Assembly: GCF_005280195.1 (NCBI RefSeq)
Contig: NZ_SZPR01000012.1
Span: 644,861-708,860, forward strand
Length of the DNA stretch: 64,000 bases
Direction: 5' to 3'
Origin: Streptomyces galbus
GTDB taxonomy: Bacteria; Actinomycetota; Actinomycetes; Streptomycetales; Streptomycetaceae
The translations under genes and the position numbers were made by a program. The notes beneath the pieces were generated by a model. It saw only the letters and a list, made by a program, of their open reading frames with translations, did no database searches and had not been told where the DNA came from. Positions 44,315 to 52,715 of this stretch are shown piece by piece (the first letter of the stretch is position 1; every line of letters starts with the position of its first letter).

Positions 44315-45022
44315 TCAGACGAGGACCTCCGGCCGGGCCGGGTCCAGGTGGTGCACGGCCGTGTGTGCGGCGTGCGGGGCGAGCAGGGCCCGCAGCTCCT
44401 CGGCCGCGGCCCCCAGAAGGTCGCCGTCGCGCTCGGCGTGCAGGGTCTCCAGGGCGAAGACCACGTGGGTGGAGTCCTCGGTGACCCGGGTGCGGTGGGC
44501 GTCGCGGTGGTTCCAGTGGCGGGTGAGGACACCGTCGGCGTCGGCGTAGACGACCTCGCCGGGCTTGGGGTGCTCCACGGTGTCGGGTTCGCCGAGCGGG
44601 GTGAACGCCTCGGTGCCGTCCGCGGGCCGGATGTCGACGTCGCCCGCCACCCGGTCGAGGTCGAACGCGCCCGCGGGCAGGCCGTGCCGGACGGAGACGG
44701 CGTTGTAGGAGTCGACGGCCGGGTTGATGCGCGGCAGCGACCCCCTCTTGGCGAGACGGCGGCCGAGCGCGTCGACGCTGGGCCGGACGCGTCGCGGATT
44801 GGTGCCGAAGGAGCGGTAGGCGGTGTGCCAGGCCTCGATGCGGGGGTCGGTCTCGTCGGCGGGGGCCCAGGTGCCGTCGGCCAGGCGCTGTTCCAGGTCC
44901 GCCACGGCGGCGGTGGTCAGGGGCCAGGGTTCCCGGCCGCGCAGGCCGGTCGCGGTGACGAGGGCGACGAGGGTGCCGGGGAAGGCGTCGGCGACGGCGG
45001 TGCCGAGGCGGAAGGCAGGCAT
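44315..45022 (-). CDS. B3/B4 domain protein
   Basis: 235 aa. It is a stand-alone B3_4 (phenylalanyl-tRNA synthetase beta-like) domain: WHTAYRSFGTNPRRVRPSVDALGRRL, LPRINPAVDSYNAVSVRHGLPAGAFDLDRVAGDV, then VEHPKPGEVVYADADGVLTRHWNHRD. Stand-alone copies may bind aminoacyl-tRNA or an amino-acid-like ligand. It lies 65 bp downstream of the PaiB-like gene on the same strand; the XRE-cupin regulator is divergent. This trio is a recurring arrangement in actinobacteria as far as I know. Confidence 0.88.
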   Translation of the reverse strand: MPAFRLGTAVADAFPGTLVALVTATGLRGREPWPLTTAAVADLEQRLADGTWAPADETDPRIEAWHTAYRSFGTNPRRVRPSVDALGRRLAKRGSLPRINPAVDSYNAVSVRHGLPAGAFDLDRVAGDVDIRPADGTEAFTPLGEPDTVEHPKPGEVVYADADGVLTRHWNHRDAHRTRVTEDSTHVVFALETLHAERDGDLLGAAAEELRALLAPHAAHTAVHHLDPARPEVLV

Positions 45023-45087
45023 GGCGGGGAGGTCCGTTTCCGTGCGGGTCGGGGGTGTCAGGGTGCGAGCGGGGCGCGCCGGGAATG

Positions 45088-45732
45088 TCAGGTCCAGCGG
45101 CCGATACGGTCCAGGCGCCGGAGCTGCTGGCGGGCGGCGGGCGCGTCGAGGCCCTGGTCGCGGGCGGTGAGGTGGCCGGCGACGGCCGTGCGGTGCTCGA
45201 CGGGCTTGTGGTCGTCGTACTTGAACTTGGCCTGGACGTCGGTGACGTCCAGCCGCAGCCCGCGGATGCCGGACAGCATGCGCCCGTACGGCGGCCGGTC
45301 CGCGGCGACGGCGGCGTGGTCGCCGTCCGGCTGGAAGTGGGCGAGCTGACGGCGCAGCAGGTCGGCCTTGTCCTGCGGGTCGTCGACGATGCGGGCGCGG
45401 CAGGTGAACCGGACGGCCGTGTAATAGCTGGTCGGCACGCCCTCGGCGGGCGGGGTCCCGGCCGGGGCACGCCAGGGGCCGGGGACGAAGGCGTAGTCGC
45501 CGATGACCGTCAGGGCGACGTCCGGGTCGCGCTCGATCGCCGCCCAGACGGGGTTGGGCCGGGCGAGGTGCACGAGGAGCCGGCGCCCCTCGGAGGCGAA
45601 GTGGGTGGGCACGGTGTGGGGCGGCCGGCCGGGCGTCCCGTTGACGACGAGCAGCCCGAAGTCGTGGCCGGCGGCGATCCAGCGCTGCCACTCGGCGTCG
45701 TCCAGGCTCGCGTCCCAGGGGTGAACCAGCAT
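45088..45732 (-). CDS. FMN-binding negative transcriptional regulator (PaiB-like)
   Basis: 214 aa from ATG 45732, which has a GGAGGAG site 7 bp away (ATG 45756 is the alternative). The split-barrel FMN-binding fold is visible: LLVVNGTPGRPPHTVPTHFAS, LLVHLARPNPVW, VALTVIGDYAFVPGPW, TSYYTAVRFTCRARIVDD, QAKFKYDDHKPVEHR. PaiB-like proteins bind FMN and were linked to repression of sporulation and protease genes; some act as oxidases. A divergent XRE-cupin regulator and four operator repeats lie upstream. Confidence 0.9.
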   Translation of the reverse strand: MLVHPWDASLDDAEWQRWIAAGHDFGLLVVNGTPGRPPHTVPTHFASEGRRLLVHLARPNPVWAAIERDPDVALTVIGDYAFVPGPWRAPAGTPPAEGVPTSYYTAVRFTCRARIVDDPQDKADLLRRQLAHFQPDGDHAAVAADRPPYGRMLSGIRGLRLDVTDVQAKFKYDDHKPVEHRTAVAGHLTARDQGLDAPAARQQLRRLDRIGRWT

Positions 45733-45773
45733 GCCGTGCTCCTCCGTACCGTCCATCCCTTACGATCCATCCG

Positions 45774-45844
45774 AACGACCGGACCGTACAACAAAACGAC
45801 CACCCTCTGTCAATCAAACGACCGGGCGGTCCAGTGGAACGATC
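45774..45844. promoter_or_regulatory. Four AACGACC operator repeats with 21-bp phasing
   Basis: AACGACC occurs at 45774, 45795 and 45817, and AACGATC at 45838: spacing 21, 22 and 21 bp, two helical turns each. They fill the divergent gap between paiB-like and the XRE-cupin gene. A TTGACA -35 for the minus-strand gene sits at 45813-45808, embedded between repeats 2 and 3, so a bound regulator would control it. Confidence 0.75.
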
Positions 45845-45907
45845 GATGGATCTGATCGACGTGCTCGATGTGATCTCACGTGATCCACGTGTCAGGAGGG
45901 AGACCAG

Positions 45908-46492
45908 GTGGCGGAGACTGCCGCGGCGCTGCGGACGGTCGCGCACAACGTCCGGGCGGCGCGCCTGCGGGCGGGGCTGTCGCTGGAGGAACTGGGCCGG
46001 CGGGCCCAGGTCAGCAAGGGCGCGCTGGTGGCGCTGGAGAAAGCCCAGGGCAACCCCAACCTGGCCACCCTCGTCCGGCTGGCCGACACCCTCGGCATCT
46101 CGGTGTCCGCCCTCATGCAGGGTCCGCCCGAGGGGCGCGTACGGGTGGTGGCCGCGGACGCCGTGGCGCCGCTGTGGACGGGGCAGCGGGGGAGCGAGGC
46201 GCGGCTGATGCTCACCACCTCGGGGCCGGCCCCGGTCGAGGTGTGGCGCTGGCGGCTGGAGCCGGGCGAGGAGTACCCGAGCCACCCGCACCAGGCCGGG
46301 GTGGTGGAGACCGTCAGTGTGACCGCCGGCCGGATGACCCTGCTCGTCGACGCCGCGGAGCACACCGTGGAGGCGGGGCAGACGGCCACCTTCGACGGCA
46401 GTACGTCCCACACGTACCGCGGCGCGGGCACGGAGACCTGTCACCTCGTCATGACGGTCCACCTGCCACCGGGACCCGGCTCCGCGGCCTGA
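45908..46492 (+). CDS. XRE-cupin transcriptional regulator
   Basis: 194 aa. N-terminal helix-turn-helix (LSLEELGRRAQVSKGALVALEKAQGNPNLATLVRLADTLG) and a C-terminal cupin barrel (EVWRWRLEPGEEYPSHPHQAGVVETVSV, GQTATFDGSTSHTYRGAG). The cupin probably senses a small metabolite; the HPHQ and HTY histidines could bind metal. GTG 45908 has a GGAGGGAGA site. It likely binds the AACGACC repeats and regulates the divergent paiB-like and B3/4 genes. Confidence 0.92.
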   Translation: MAETAAALRTVAHNVRAARLRAGLSLEELGRRAQVSKGALVALEKAQGNPNLATLVRLADTLGISVSALMQGPPEGRVRVVAADAVAPLWTGQRGSEARLMLTTSGPAPVEVWRWRLEPGEEYPSHPHQAGVVETVSVTAGRMTLLVDAAEHTVEAGQTATFDGSTSHTYRGAGTETCHLVMTVHLPPGPGSAA

Positions 46493-46666
46493 GCCGCCTC
46501 GCCGACGGGCGCGGTGCGCGGGCGCCCGGTCAGTCGCCGGCCCACACAGTGGACCGGGGCCGACGGTGCGTGGCCCGGGATGCGGGACCCGACCCGCGCA
46601 CCTACCGTCGAAGCGTCCCACCGGTGAACAGGTCGGGCTGGGTCGTCGACACGGGAGGAGACCGGC

Positions 46667-47398
46667 ATGGGCCGCGCCAAGAGCGCCCGCGGTAGGAACA
46701 CGCGCAGGCAGCCGAAAGGATCCGGCGCCCGGCCCTCCCCCCACGGCGGCCAACAGCCGCCCGGCACGGCGGCCCCGGCTCCACCGGCGGCCCGGGTCGT
46801 CCCTCCGGCCCAGGTCGCCCGGTCGGCCCAAGTCGCCCCGCCCGTCCGGGTGATGGTCCCCGACACCGCCCCTCCGGCCGCCCCGGCGCCTGTCCAGCAA
46901 GCGGCCCTGCCCGCTCCGCCGCCGGCCGGAGCGATGGCCCACTCCTCCCAGCCCGGCCGGCAGCTCACGCAGGTCGACCTGTGGTCGGTGGCGGCCACCA
47001 GCGCCCTGGTCTGTCTCGCCCTGGGCGTGTGCCTGGCGGTGGCCGCCTCGCTCACCTGGGTGGTGATCGACTTCCTGAACCCCCAGCCGGAGGCGGGACC
47101 TTCGCCCGTCTGGGGACTGACCTTCCTCGCCGTCACCCTCACGGTGGAGGTGGTCCTCGGGACCGCCCTGGCCACCGTCGCCGCCTTCTTCTACAACCTC
47201 TCCTCCCGCATCACCGGGGGAGTGCACCTGAGGGTGCGGGACAGCGCGGGGCCCAGCGTCGTGGAGGTCACGGCCCTGCGGGAGTACCGGCGCCTGCGTG
47301 CCGCCCTGCACCGGTGCGCCGCCGTCCGCCTGCGGCCGGCCGCTCCCGCCGGCGTCCAGGTACGGCAGGTGGCGGGCGTCCAGGGCGCCGAGCACTGA
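46667..47398 (+). CDS. DUF3566 membrane protein with long proline-rich N-terminus
   Basis: 243 aa. Residues 1-98 are basic, then Pro/Ala-rich and disordered. The DUF3566 domain begins RQLTQVDLWSVAATSALVCLALGV and has two membrane helices (CLAVAASLTWVVIDFL, LTVEVVLGTALATVAAFFYN) with a short loop. The tail (residues about 180-243) contains LHRCAAVRLRPAAPAGVQV. In most actinobacteria a DUF3566 protein lies next to gyrA; here it is isolated, so this is an extra copy. Confidence 0.82.
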   Translation: MGRAKSARGRNTRRQPKGSGARPSPHGGQQPPGTAAPAPPAARVVPPAQVARSAQVAPPVRVMVPDTAPPAAPAPVQQAALPAPPPAGAMAHSSQPGRQLTQVDLWSVAATSALVCLALGVCLAVAASLTWVVIDFLNPQPEAGPSPVWGLTFLAVTLTVEVVLGTALATVAAFFYNLSSRITGGVHLRVRDSAGPSVVEVTALREYRRLRAALHRCAAVRLRPAAPAGVQVRQVAGVQGAEH

Positions 47399-47455
47399 CG
47401 GCCGGCCCCGCGGGGCTCGCCGTGGCGGGCTCCCCGACGAGGCCGGCGCCCGGCG

Positions 47456-48970
47456 TCACGCCTGGGCGAGCAGCGGGTCGTACGGTGACGAGCGGCGGCG
47501 GCCGGTCATGAAGGACACGAAGTCCTTGACGAACGCGCTGCGCGTGTACGTCGTCCCGGTCGCCGCCGTGTCGCGGTGGAAGGCGGTGCGGAACAGGGCG
47601 CGGTACTCCTCCGCGTCGATGGTCTGGTTGCCGTCCTTGTCGGTGACGTCGAAGAGGACCTCGGCCACCTTGATCAGGGCGGGCCCCGCCAGGGACGGTA
47701 CGGCGGCCGCGTACTCTTGGGCGCTCACCCGGCCGTCGCCGTCGGTGTCGAGGGCGGCCTGCAGTTCCCGCCACCAGGCGGCGAAGGCGTCGTAGAGCCG
47801 GTTCTCCTCGGGTTCGTCCAGGTCCAGGCGGGTGGACAGCTCGCGGGCCATGGCGGCGAGGTCGGGCCAGTCGAGGTAACCGTTGCCGGTCTGGTCGAGC
47901 ACCTCGGCGAAGAACTCCTCCGCGCCGCGCCGCGGCCCGCTGTCCGCCGCGGCCGGCTCCGGCTCGGGGGACAGCGGGCTGATGAGCCGGATGAGGGCGC
48001 CGGCCCGGTGCATCGCGTCGCGCAGCGCGGTGACGGTGCGGGCGCGCGGGTCGTCGCTGCCGGGGGAGAGGGCGAGCAGATCGGTGATGGCCTCCGGCCT
48101 GCGCCAGCCCTCGGGCAGCACGCGGGCCAGCCCGGCGGCCAGGTAGGCGCCCTGCATGAGGGTCGGGGCGCCGGGAAGTTCGGGCAGTCCGGCGCGCCGG
48201 CGGAAGGGCTCGGGCAGCGACGCCACGGTGACCGCTCCGATGACCGGCCCGACGAGGGCACGTCCCGCCGCCCACAGCGTGGGCAGTCCGTTCAGCAGGG
48301 CCGGGGCGGGGAGGTGGTCGAACAGCTTGTACAGGACGATGCGCATCGCCTCCGTGTTCTCCAGCTCCTCCTCGACGACCCGGTCGTAGTAGCGCCAGAA
48401 GTCGGTGAGCGAGACGGGGAGGTGGTCGGCGTGCCCCTCCAGCGCGGCGAGGAACCCCCGGAACTCCTCGTACAGGCGCTCCATCACGTCCTGTTCGAGG
48501 GGCTGGCCGCTGAGCCGGCACATCGTCACCGTGCTCTCGAACAGGGTGGCGACCACCCACGCCCGCACGGCGGGGTCCATCGCGTCGTAGGGGCGGTGCC
48601 GGTCGTCGGCGCCGCTCATCCGGGCGTGCAGGCGGTTGAGCCGTTGCGCCTCGCGCTGCCGGGCCTGCTCGTCGGAGCCCCACATGCGCTGCAGGCTCAC
48701 GAGGGTGTTGCGCAGCCGGCGCCAGGGGTGCGTGACGAACGTGGAGTTGTCGATCAGGGCGGCGCCGACCTGCGGGTGCGCGGCCTCCAGGACCGTCGCC
48801 CGGATCATGGCCAGGGCCCAGCGCGGGTCGTGGAAGAACTCGTGGAACTCCGAGCCGGGTCCGAACAGCGGGTGCGTCGCCTCCTGGGCGCCGGGCCGTG
48901 ACGGTCCGCCGTCGTGGTCCGTCGGGTCGGCACCGGGGCTGTCGAGGGAACCGTCGTCTGCGTGGGTCAC
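47456..48970 (-). CDS. DUF2236 (MpaB/Lcp-family) oxygenase with C-terminal EF-hands
   Basis: 504 aa from GTG 48970. The DUF2236 core spans about 35-300: LFGPGSEFHEFFHDPRWALA, STFVTHPWRRLRNT, LNRLHARMSG, DPAVRAWVVATLFES. The family contains haem oxygenases such as latex-clearing protein and MpaB. The usual WVHAT motif reads WVVAT. The C-terminus has three EF-hand loops (DQTGNGYLDWPD, DTDGDGRVSAQE, DKDGNQTIDAEE); the last two are canonical for calcium. Its GTG overlaps the TGA of the prenyltransferase (GTGA), so the two are translationally coupled. Confidence 0.9.
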   Translation of the reverse strand: MTHADDGSLDSPGADPTDHDGGPSRPGAQEATHPLFGPGSEFHEFFHDPRWALAMIRATVLEAAHPQVGAALIDNSTFVTHPWRRLRNTLVSLQRMWGSDEQARQREAQRLNRLHARMSGADDRHRPYDAMDPAVRAWVVATLFESTVTMCRLSGQPLEQDVMERLYEEFRGFLAALEGHADHLPVSLTDFWRYYDRVVEEELENTEAMRIVLYKLFDHLPAPALLNGLPTLWAAGRALVGPVIGAVTVASLPEPFRRRAGLPELPGAPTLMQGAYLAAGLARVLPEGWRRPEAITDLLALSPGSDDPRARTVTALRDAMHRAGALIRLISPLSPEPEPAAADSGPRRGAEEFFAEVLDQTGNGYLDWPDLAAMARELSTRLDLDEPEENRLYDAFAAWWRELQAALDTDGDGRVSAQEYAAAVPSLAGPALIKVAEVLFDVTDKDGNQTIDAEEYRALFRTAFHRDTAATGTTYTRSAFVKDFVSFMTGRRRSSPYDPLLAQA

Positions 48971-49785
48971 GTGCGGTCTGCTCCGTTCTGGTGCTGGTAG
49001 GAGGGCTGCTCCGGGGTGGGGTGCGGGTTCCGGCCGCGGCCGGGCCCCTCGCCCTGGCTGCGGACCGGACCCTGGCTCTGGGCGGGCAGGACACCGCCGA
49101 AGCGGCGTTCGCGGCGCTGGTAGGCGTGCAGGCAGTCGAGGAAGTGCGCGGCGCGGAAGTCCGGCCACAGCACCTGCGGGAAGACCCACTCGGCGTAGGC
49201 GACCTGCCAGAGCATGAAGTTGGAGATGCGCTGTTCGCCGGAGGTCCTGATGACGAGGTCGACGTCGGGGGTGTCGGGGAAGGGCAGGTGCGCGGCGAAG
49301 CTCTCCTCGGTCACGGCGTCGGCCGGGACGCCGCTGCGGATCAGGGACCGTGCGGCCTCCACGATGTCCCGGCGCCCGCCGTGGTCGAAGGCGACGGTCA
49401 GCGTCATGCCCCGGTTGTCCCGCGTGAGGGTCATCAGGTCGGCGAAGTCCCGCGCCAGCGCGCCGGGCACCCGTGGGTCGCCGACCCCGAGGAAGCGGCA
49501 GCGGATGCCACGCGCGTGCAGCAGGGCCGCGTGCTTGCGGACGACGCGGCGCACCAGTTGCATGAGGAAGCCGACCTCCGTGCTGGGACGGCTCCAGTTC
49601 TCGGTGGAGAACGCGTACAGGCTGAGCCATCCGACGCCGGCCGACCGGGCCGCCTCGATCACGTCGATCACCGCGGCCTCGGCGGCCCGGTGCCCCGACG
49701 TCCGGGGCAAGGACCGCTGGGCGGCCCACCGCCCGTTGCCGTCCATGACGCAGGCGACGTGCCGAGGCGTCCCGCGCACACTCAT
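48967..49785 (-). CDS. uppS: cis-Prenyltransferase (undecaprenyl diphosphate synthase family)
   Basis: 272 aa from ATG 49785. Catalytic Asp15 lies in CVMDGNGRWA; other family blocks are LPRTSGHRAAEAAVIDVIEAA, LSLYAFSTENWSRP and the C-terminal DVDLVIRTSGEQRISNFMLWQVAYAEWVF. It condenses isopentenyl diphosphate in cis. The last 40 residues are Gln/Gly/Pro-rich and not needed for the fold. It is probably not the housekeeping copy because it is coupled with an Lcp/MpaB-family oxygenase, suggesting a special polyprenyl product. Confidence 0.92.
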   Translation of the reverse strand: MSVRGTPRHVACVMDGNGRWAAQRSLPRTSGHRAAEAAVIDVIEAARSAGVGWLSLYAFSTENWSRPSTEVGFLMQLVRRVVRKHAALLHARGIRCRFLGVGDPRVPGALARDFADLMTLTRDNRGMTLTVAFDHGGRRDIVEAARSLIRSGVPADAVTEESFAAHLPFPDTPDVDLVIRTSGEQRISNFMLWQVAYAEWVFPQVLWPDFRAAHFLDCLHAYQRRERRFGGVLPAQSQGPVRSQGEGPGRGRNPHPTPEQPSYQHQNGADRT

Positions 49786-49939
49786 GTCCGCCCCCCATGA
49801 CGACGACACCGCAGCTCACGGCCGTGCTGCGGCCACTCCTCCCAGGGTGCCAGCGCCGGACGGGGCAGTCGGTCCCGCCGAGGACAGTTCACCCTTCGCA
49901 CGTCTGTACGGGGAGACCTCGGCGCGGCTAGGTGGTGCC

Positions 49940-49975
49940 TACAATGGAGTCGATCGTCTTGTGACCTGGATCACA
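49940..49975 (+). promoter_or_regulatory. Promoter -10 and CRP-type palindrome of the acetate operon
   Basis: TACAAT at 49940-49945 is a good -10 hexamer. At 49960-49975 lies TGTGACCTGGATCACA, an exact match to the CRP consensus TGTGA-N6-TCACA. The site would lie a few bases after the transcription start and just before the AGGAGGA ribosome site of the permease gene, a position that fits repression. Confidence 0.7.
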
Positions 49976-49987
49976 GGAGGAGGCGTC

Positions 49988-50635
49988 ATGAGCACCCCGA
50001 CCACCGACCAAGGAACCATCGGCGACCCCGGCCCCCTCGGCCTCGCCGCCTTCGCCGCGACGACGTTCGTCCTCAGTACGTTCAACGCGCACCTCATCAC
50101 CGACCAGCGGCTGGCGGCCGTCGTCCTGCCGCTCGCGCTCTTCTACGGCGGACTCGCCCAACTCCTCGCCGCCATGTGGGAGTTCCGCAAGGGCAACACC
50201 TTCGGGGCCACCGCGTTCGGCTCCTTCGGCGCCTTCTGGCTGTCGTACGCCGCCTACGCGAAGTTCGTCGCGCCCGGCCTGCCGGCGTCCACCGCGCACC
50301 AGGCCACGGGGCTGTTCCTGCTGGTGTGGGCCGTCTTCACGGTCTACATGACGGTCGCCGCGACCCGTACGACCGGGGCGATCCTGGCCGTGTTCGTCAT
50401 GCTGTCCGCGACGTTCGTCGTGCTGTGCGCCGCCGAGTTCGCGCAGTCGCCCAACACCGTGAAGGCCGGCGGCTGGCTCGGTCTCATCACGGCCGTGTGC
50501 GCCTGGTACGCCTCCTTCGCGGGCGTCACCAACTCCACCTACAGGCGTGCCGTCGTGCCGGTCTTCCCGAACCTCGGCGAGCACCTGCGCTCGCGCCGCA
50601 CGCACCACCACGGACCTTTCGGAGCCCACGCATGA
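49988..50635 (+). CDS. satP: GPR1/FUN34/YaaH (SatP) acetate/succinate permease
   Basis: 215 aa with six membrane helices. The family opening motif NPAPLGL reads [23 protein letters not shown] here; [34 protein letters not shown] and the last helix follow the family. It imports acetate with a proton. ATG 49988 has an AGGAGGAG site. The stop overlaps the start of acetyl-CoA synthetase (ATGA), so uptake and activation are coupled. Confidence 0.93.
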   Translation: MSTPTTDQGTIGDPGPLGLAAFAATTFVLSTFNAHLITDQRLAAVVLPLALFYGGLAQLLAAMWEFRKGNTFGATAFGSFGAFWLSYAAYAKFVAPGLPASTAHQATGLFLLVWAVFTVYMTVAATRTTGAILAVFVMLSATFVVLCAAEFAQSPNTVKAGGWLGLITAVCAWYASFAGVTNSTYRRAVVPVFPNLGEHLRSRRTHHHGPFGAHA

Positions 50636-52656
50636 CCGGCTCGGGCATGACCGGCTCCGGTGGCGAGACGCTCTCCAACCTGCTCCACGAGGAGCGGCGG
50701 TTCCCGCCGCCCGCGGAGCTGGCCGACGCGGCCAACGCCACCGCGGCGGACTACGCACGCGCCGACGCCGACCGCCTGGCCTTCTGGGCGGAGGCGGCCC
50801 GCCGGCTGGAGTGGGCCCGGCCCTTCGACGAGGTGCTCGACTGGAGCCGCGCCCCGTTCGCCCGCTGGTTCACCGGCGGGCGCCTGAACGCGGCGTACAA
50901 CTGCCTGGACCGGCACGTGGCGGCGGGCCTCGGGGAGCGGGTCGCCTTCCACTGGGAGGGCGAGCCCGGCGACACCCGCACGATCACCTACGCGCAGCTG
51001 ACGGCCGAGGTCTGCCGGGCGGCCAACGCGCTGCGGTCGCTCGGCGTGCGCGCCGGCGACCGGGTGGCCCTCTACCTGCCGATGATCCCGGAGACGGTCG
51101 TCGCCATGCTGGCCTGCGCCCGTATCGGCGCCCCGCACACCGTCGTCTTCGGCGGCTTCTCCGCCGACGCGCTGCGCAGCCGCATCCTCGACTGCGACGC
51201 GCACGTGGTGATCACGGCCGACGGCGGCTACCGACGGGGGAAGCCCTCGGCGCTGAAACCCGCGGTCGACGAGGCGCTGCGGGAGTGCCCCGACGTCCGC
51301 AGCGTGCTCGTCGTCCGCCGCACCGGACAGGAGGTCGACTGGACCGACGGGCGGGACGTGTGGTGGCACGACCTGGTGGACGCCCAGCCCGCCGAGCACG
51401 AGGCCGAGGCGTTCGACAGCGAACACCCGCTGTACATCATGTACACCTCGGGTACGACCGCCCGTCCCAAGGGCATCCTGCACACCACCGGCGGCTACCT
51501 CACCCAGGTCGCCTGGTCGCACTGGGCGGTGTTCGACGTCAAGCCCGACCGGGACGTGTTCTGGACGGCGGCGGACATCGGCTGGGTCACCGGCCACTCC
51601 TACATCGTCTACGGCCCGCTGGCCAACGGCGTCACCTCCGTGATGTACGAGGGGACACCGGACACCCCGCACCGCGGCCGCTGGTGGGAACTGATCGAGA
51701 AGTACCGCGTGTCGATCCTCTACTGCGCGCCGACCGCGATCCGCACCTTCATGAAGTGGGGCACCGACGTCCCCGCCCAGTTCGACCTGTCGTCGCTGCG
51801 CCTGCTGGGCTCGGTCGGTGAGCCGATCAACCCGGAGGCGTGGATCTGGTACCGCCGGCACATCGGCTCCGACCGCTGTCCGGTCGTGGACACCTGGTGG
51901 CAGACCGAGACCGGCGCCCAGATGATCAGCCCGCTGCCCGGGGTGAGCGTGTGCAAGCCGGGCTCGGCGCTGCGCCCCCTGCCGGGCATCGCGGCCGACG
52001 TCGTCGACGACACCGGCACACCCGTGCCCGACGGCGCCGGCGGCTACCTGGTCCTGACCGAGCCGTGGCCGGGGATGCTGCGCACCGTCTGGGGCGACGA
52101 ACAGCGGTACGTCGACACGTACTGGTCGCGCTTCCCGGGGACGTACTTCGCCGGGGACGGCGCCAAGAAGGACGAGGACGGCGACATCTGGCTGCTGGGC
52201 CGGGTCGACGACGTCATGAACGTCTCCGGGCACCGCATCTCCACCACGGAGGTGGAGTCCGCGCTCGTGTCCCATCCCCGGGTCGCCGAGGCGGCGGTGG
52301 TGGGCGCGGCCGACCCGACGACCGGGCAGGGTGTCGTGGCCTTCGTCATCCTGCGCGGCGACGGGGGCGAGCCGGGCGCCGGCGGCCCGGCCGACGCGGA
52401 CGAGGTGGCCGCCGCACTGCGCTCCCACGTCGCCAAGGAGATCGGCCCGATCGCCAGGCCCCGCCAGATCCTGCTGGTCGCGGAGCTCCCCAAGACCCGC
52501 TCCGGCAAGATCATGCGCCGTCTGCTGCGGGACGTGGCCGAGAACCGCGCCCTCGGCGACGTCACGACGCTCACGGACTCCGCGGTGATGGACGAGATCC
52601 GGGAGCGGCTGCCGTCGGGGGGCGCGGGCGGAGGCGACGGGGGCGAGGAGGCGTAG
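50632..52656 (+). CDS. acs: Acetyl-CoA synthetase (AMP-forming)
   Basis: 674 aa. ATP-binding motif [58 protein letters not shown] and the regulatory acetyl-lysine site [11 protein letters not shown] with Lys626. It converts acetate, ATP and CoA to acetyl-CoA. ATG 50632 overlaps the permease stop; a repeat [10 protein letters not shown] makes a second start (50647) possible. The Lys626 motif suggests control by protein acetylation, known for this family. Confidence 0.95.
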   Translation: MTGSGMTGSGGETLSNLLHEERRFPPPAELADAANATAADYARADADRLAFWAEAARRLEWARPFDEVLDWSRAPFARWFTGGRLNAAYNCLDRHVAAGLGERVAFHWEGEPGDTRTITYAQLTAEVCRAANALRSLGVRAGDRVALYLPMIPETVVAMLACARIGAPHTVVFGGFSADALRSRILDCDAHVVITADGGYRRGKPSALKPAVDEALRECPDVRSVLVVRRTGQEVDWTDGRDVWWHDLVDAQPAEHEAEAFDSEHPLYIMYTSGTTARPKGILHTTGGYLTQVAWSHWAVFDVKPDRDVFWTAADIGWVTGHSYIVYGPLANGVTSVMYEGTPDTPHRGRWWELIEKYRVSILYCAPTAIRTFMKWGTDVPAQFDLSSLRLLGSVGEPINPEAWIWYRRHIGSDRCPVVDTWWQTETGAQMISPLPGVSVCKPGSALRPLPGIAADVVDDTGTPVPDGAGGYLVLTEPWPGMLRTVWGDEQRYVDTYWSRFPGTYFAGDGAKKDEDGDIWLLGRVDDVMNVSGHRISTTEVESALVSHPRVAEAAVVGAADPTTGQGVVAFVILRGDGGEPGAGGPADADEVAAALRSHVAKEIGPIARPRQILLVAELPKTRSGKIMRRLLRDVAENRALGDVTTLTDSAVMDEIRERLPSGGAGGGDGGEEA

Positions 52657-52715
52657 GACCGTCGGGCGCGGCGGGGTCGAGGACGGTGAGGGGGCGCAGG
52701 ACCGGCGGGAGGTGT

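Noticed and set aside
44279-44317. Terminator-like inverted repeat between DUF899 and B3/4 genes
   Set aside because: Arms pair only with a bulge and the second overlaps the stop codon of the minus-strand gene; too weak to list.
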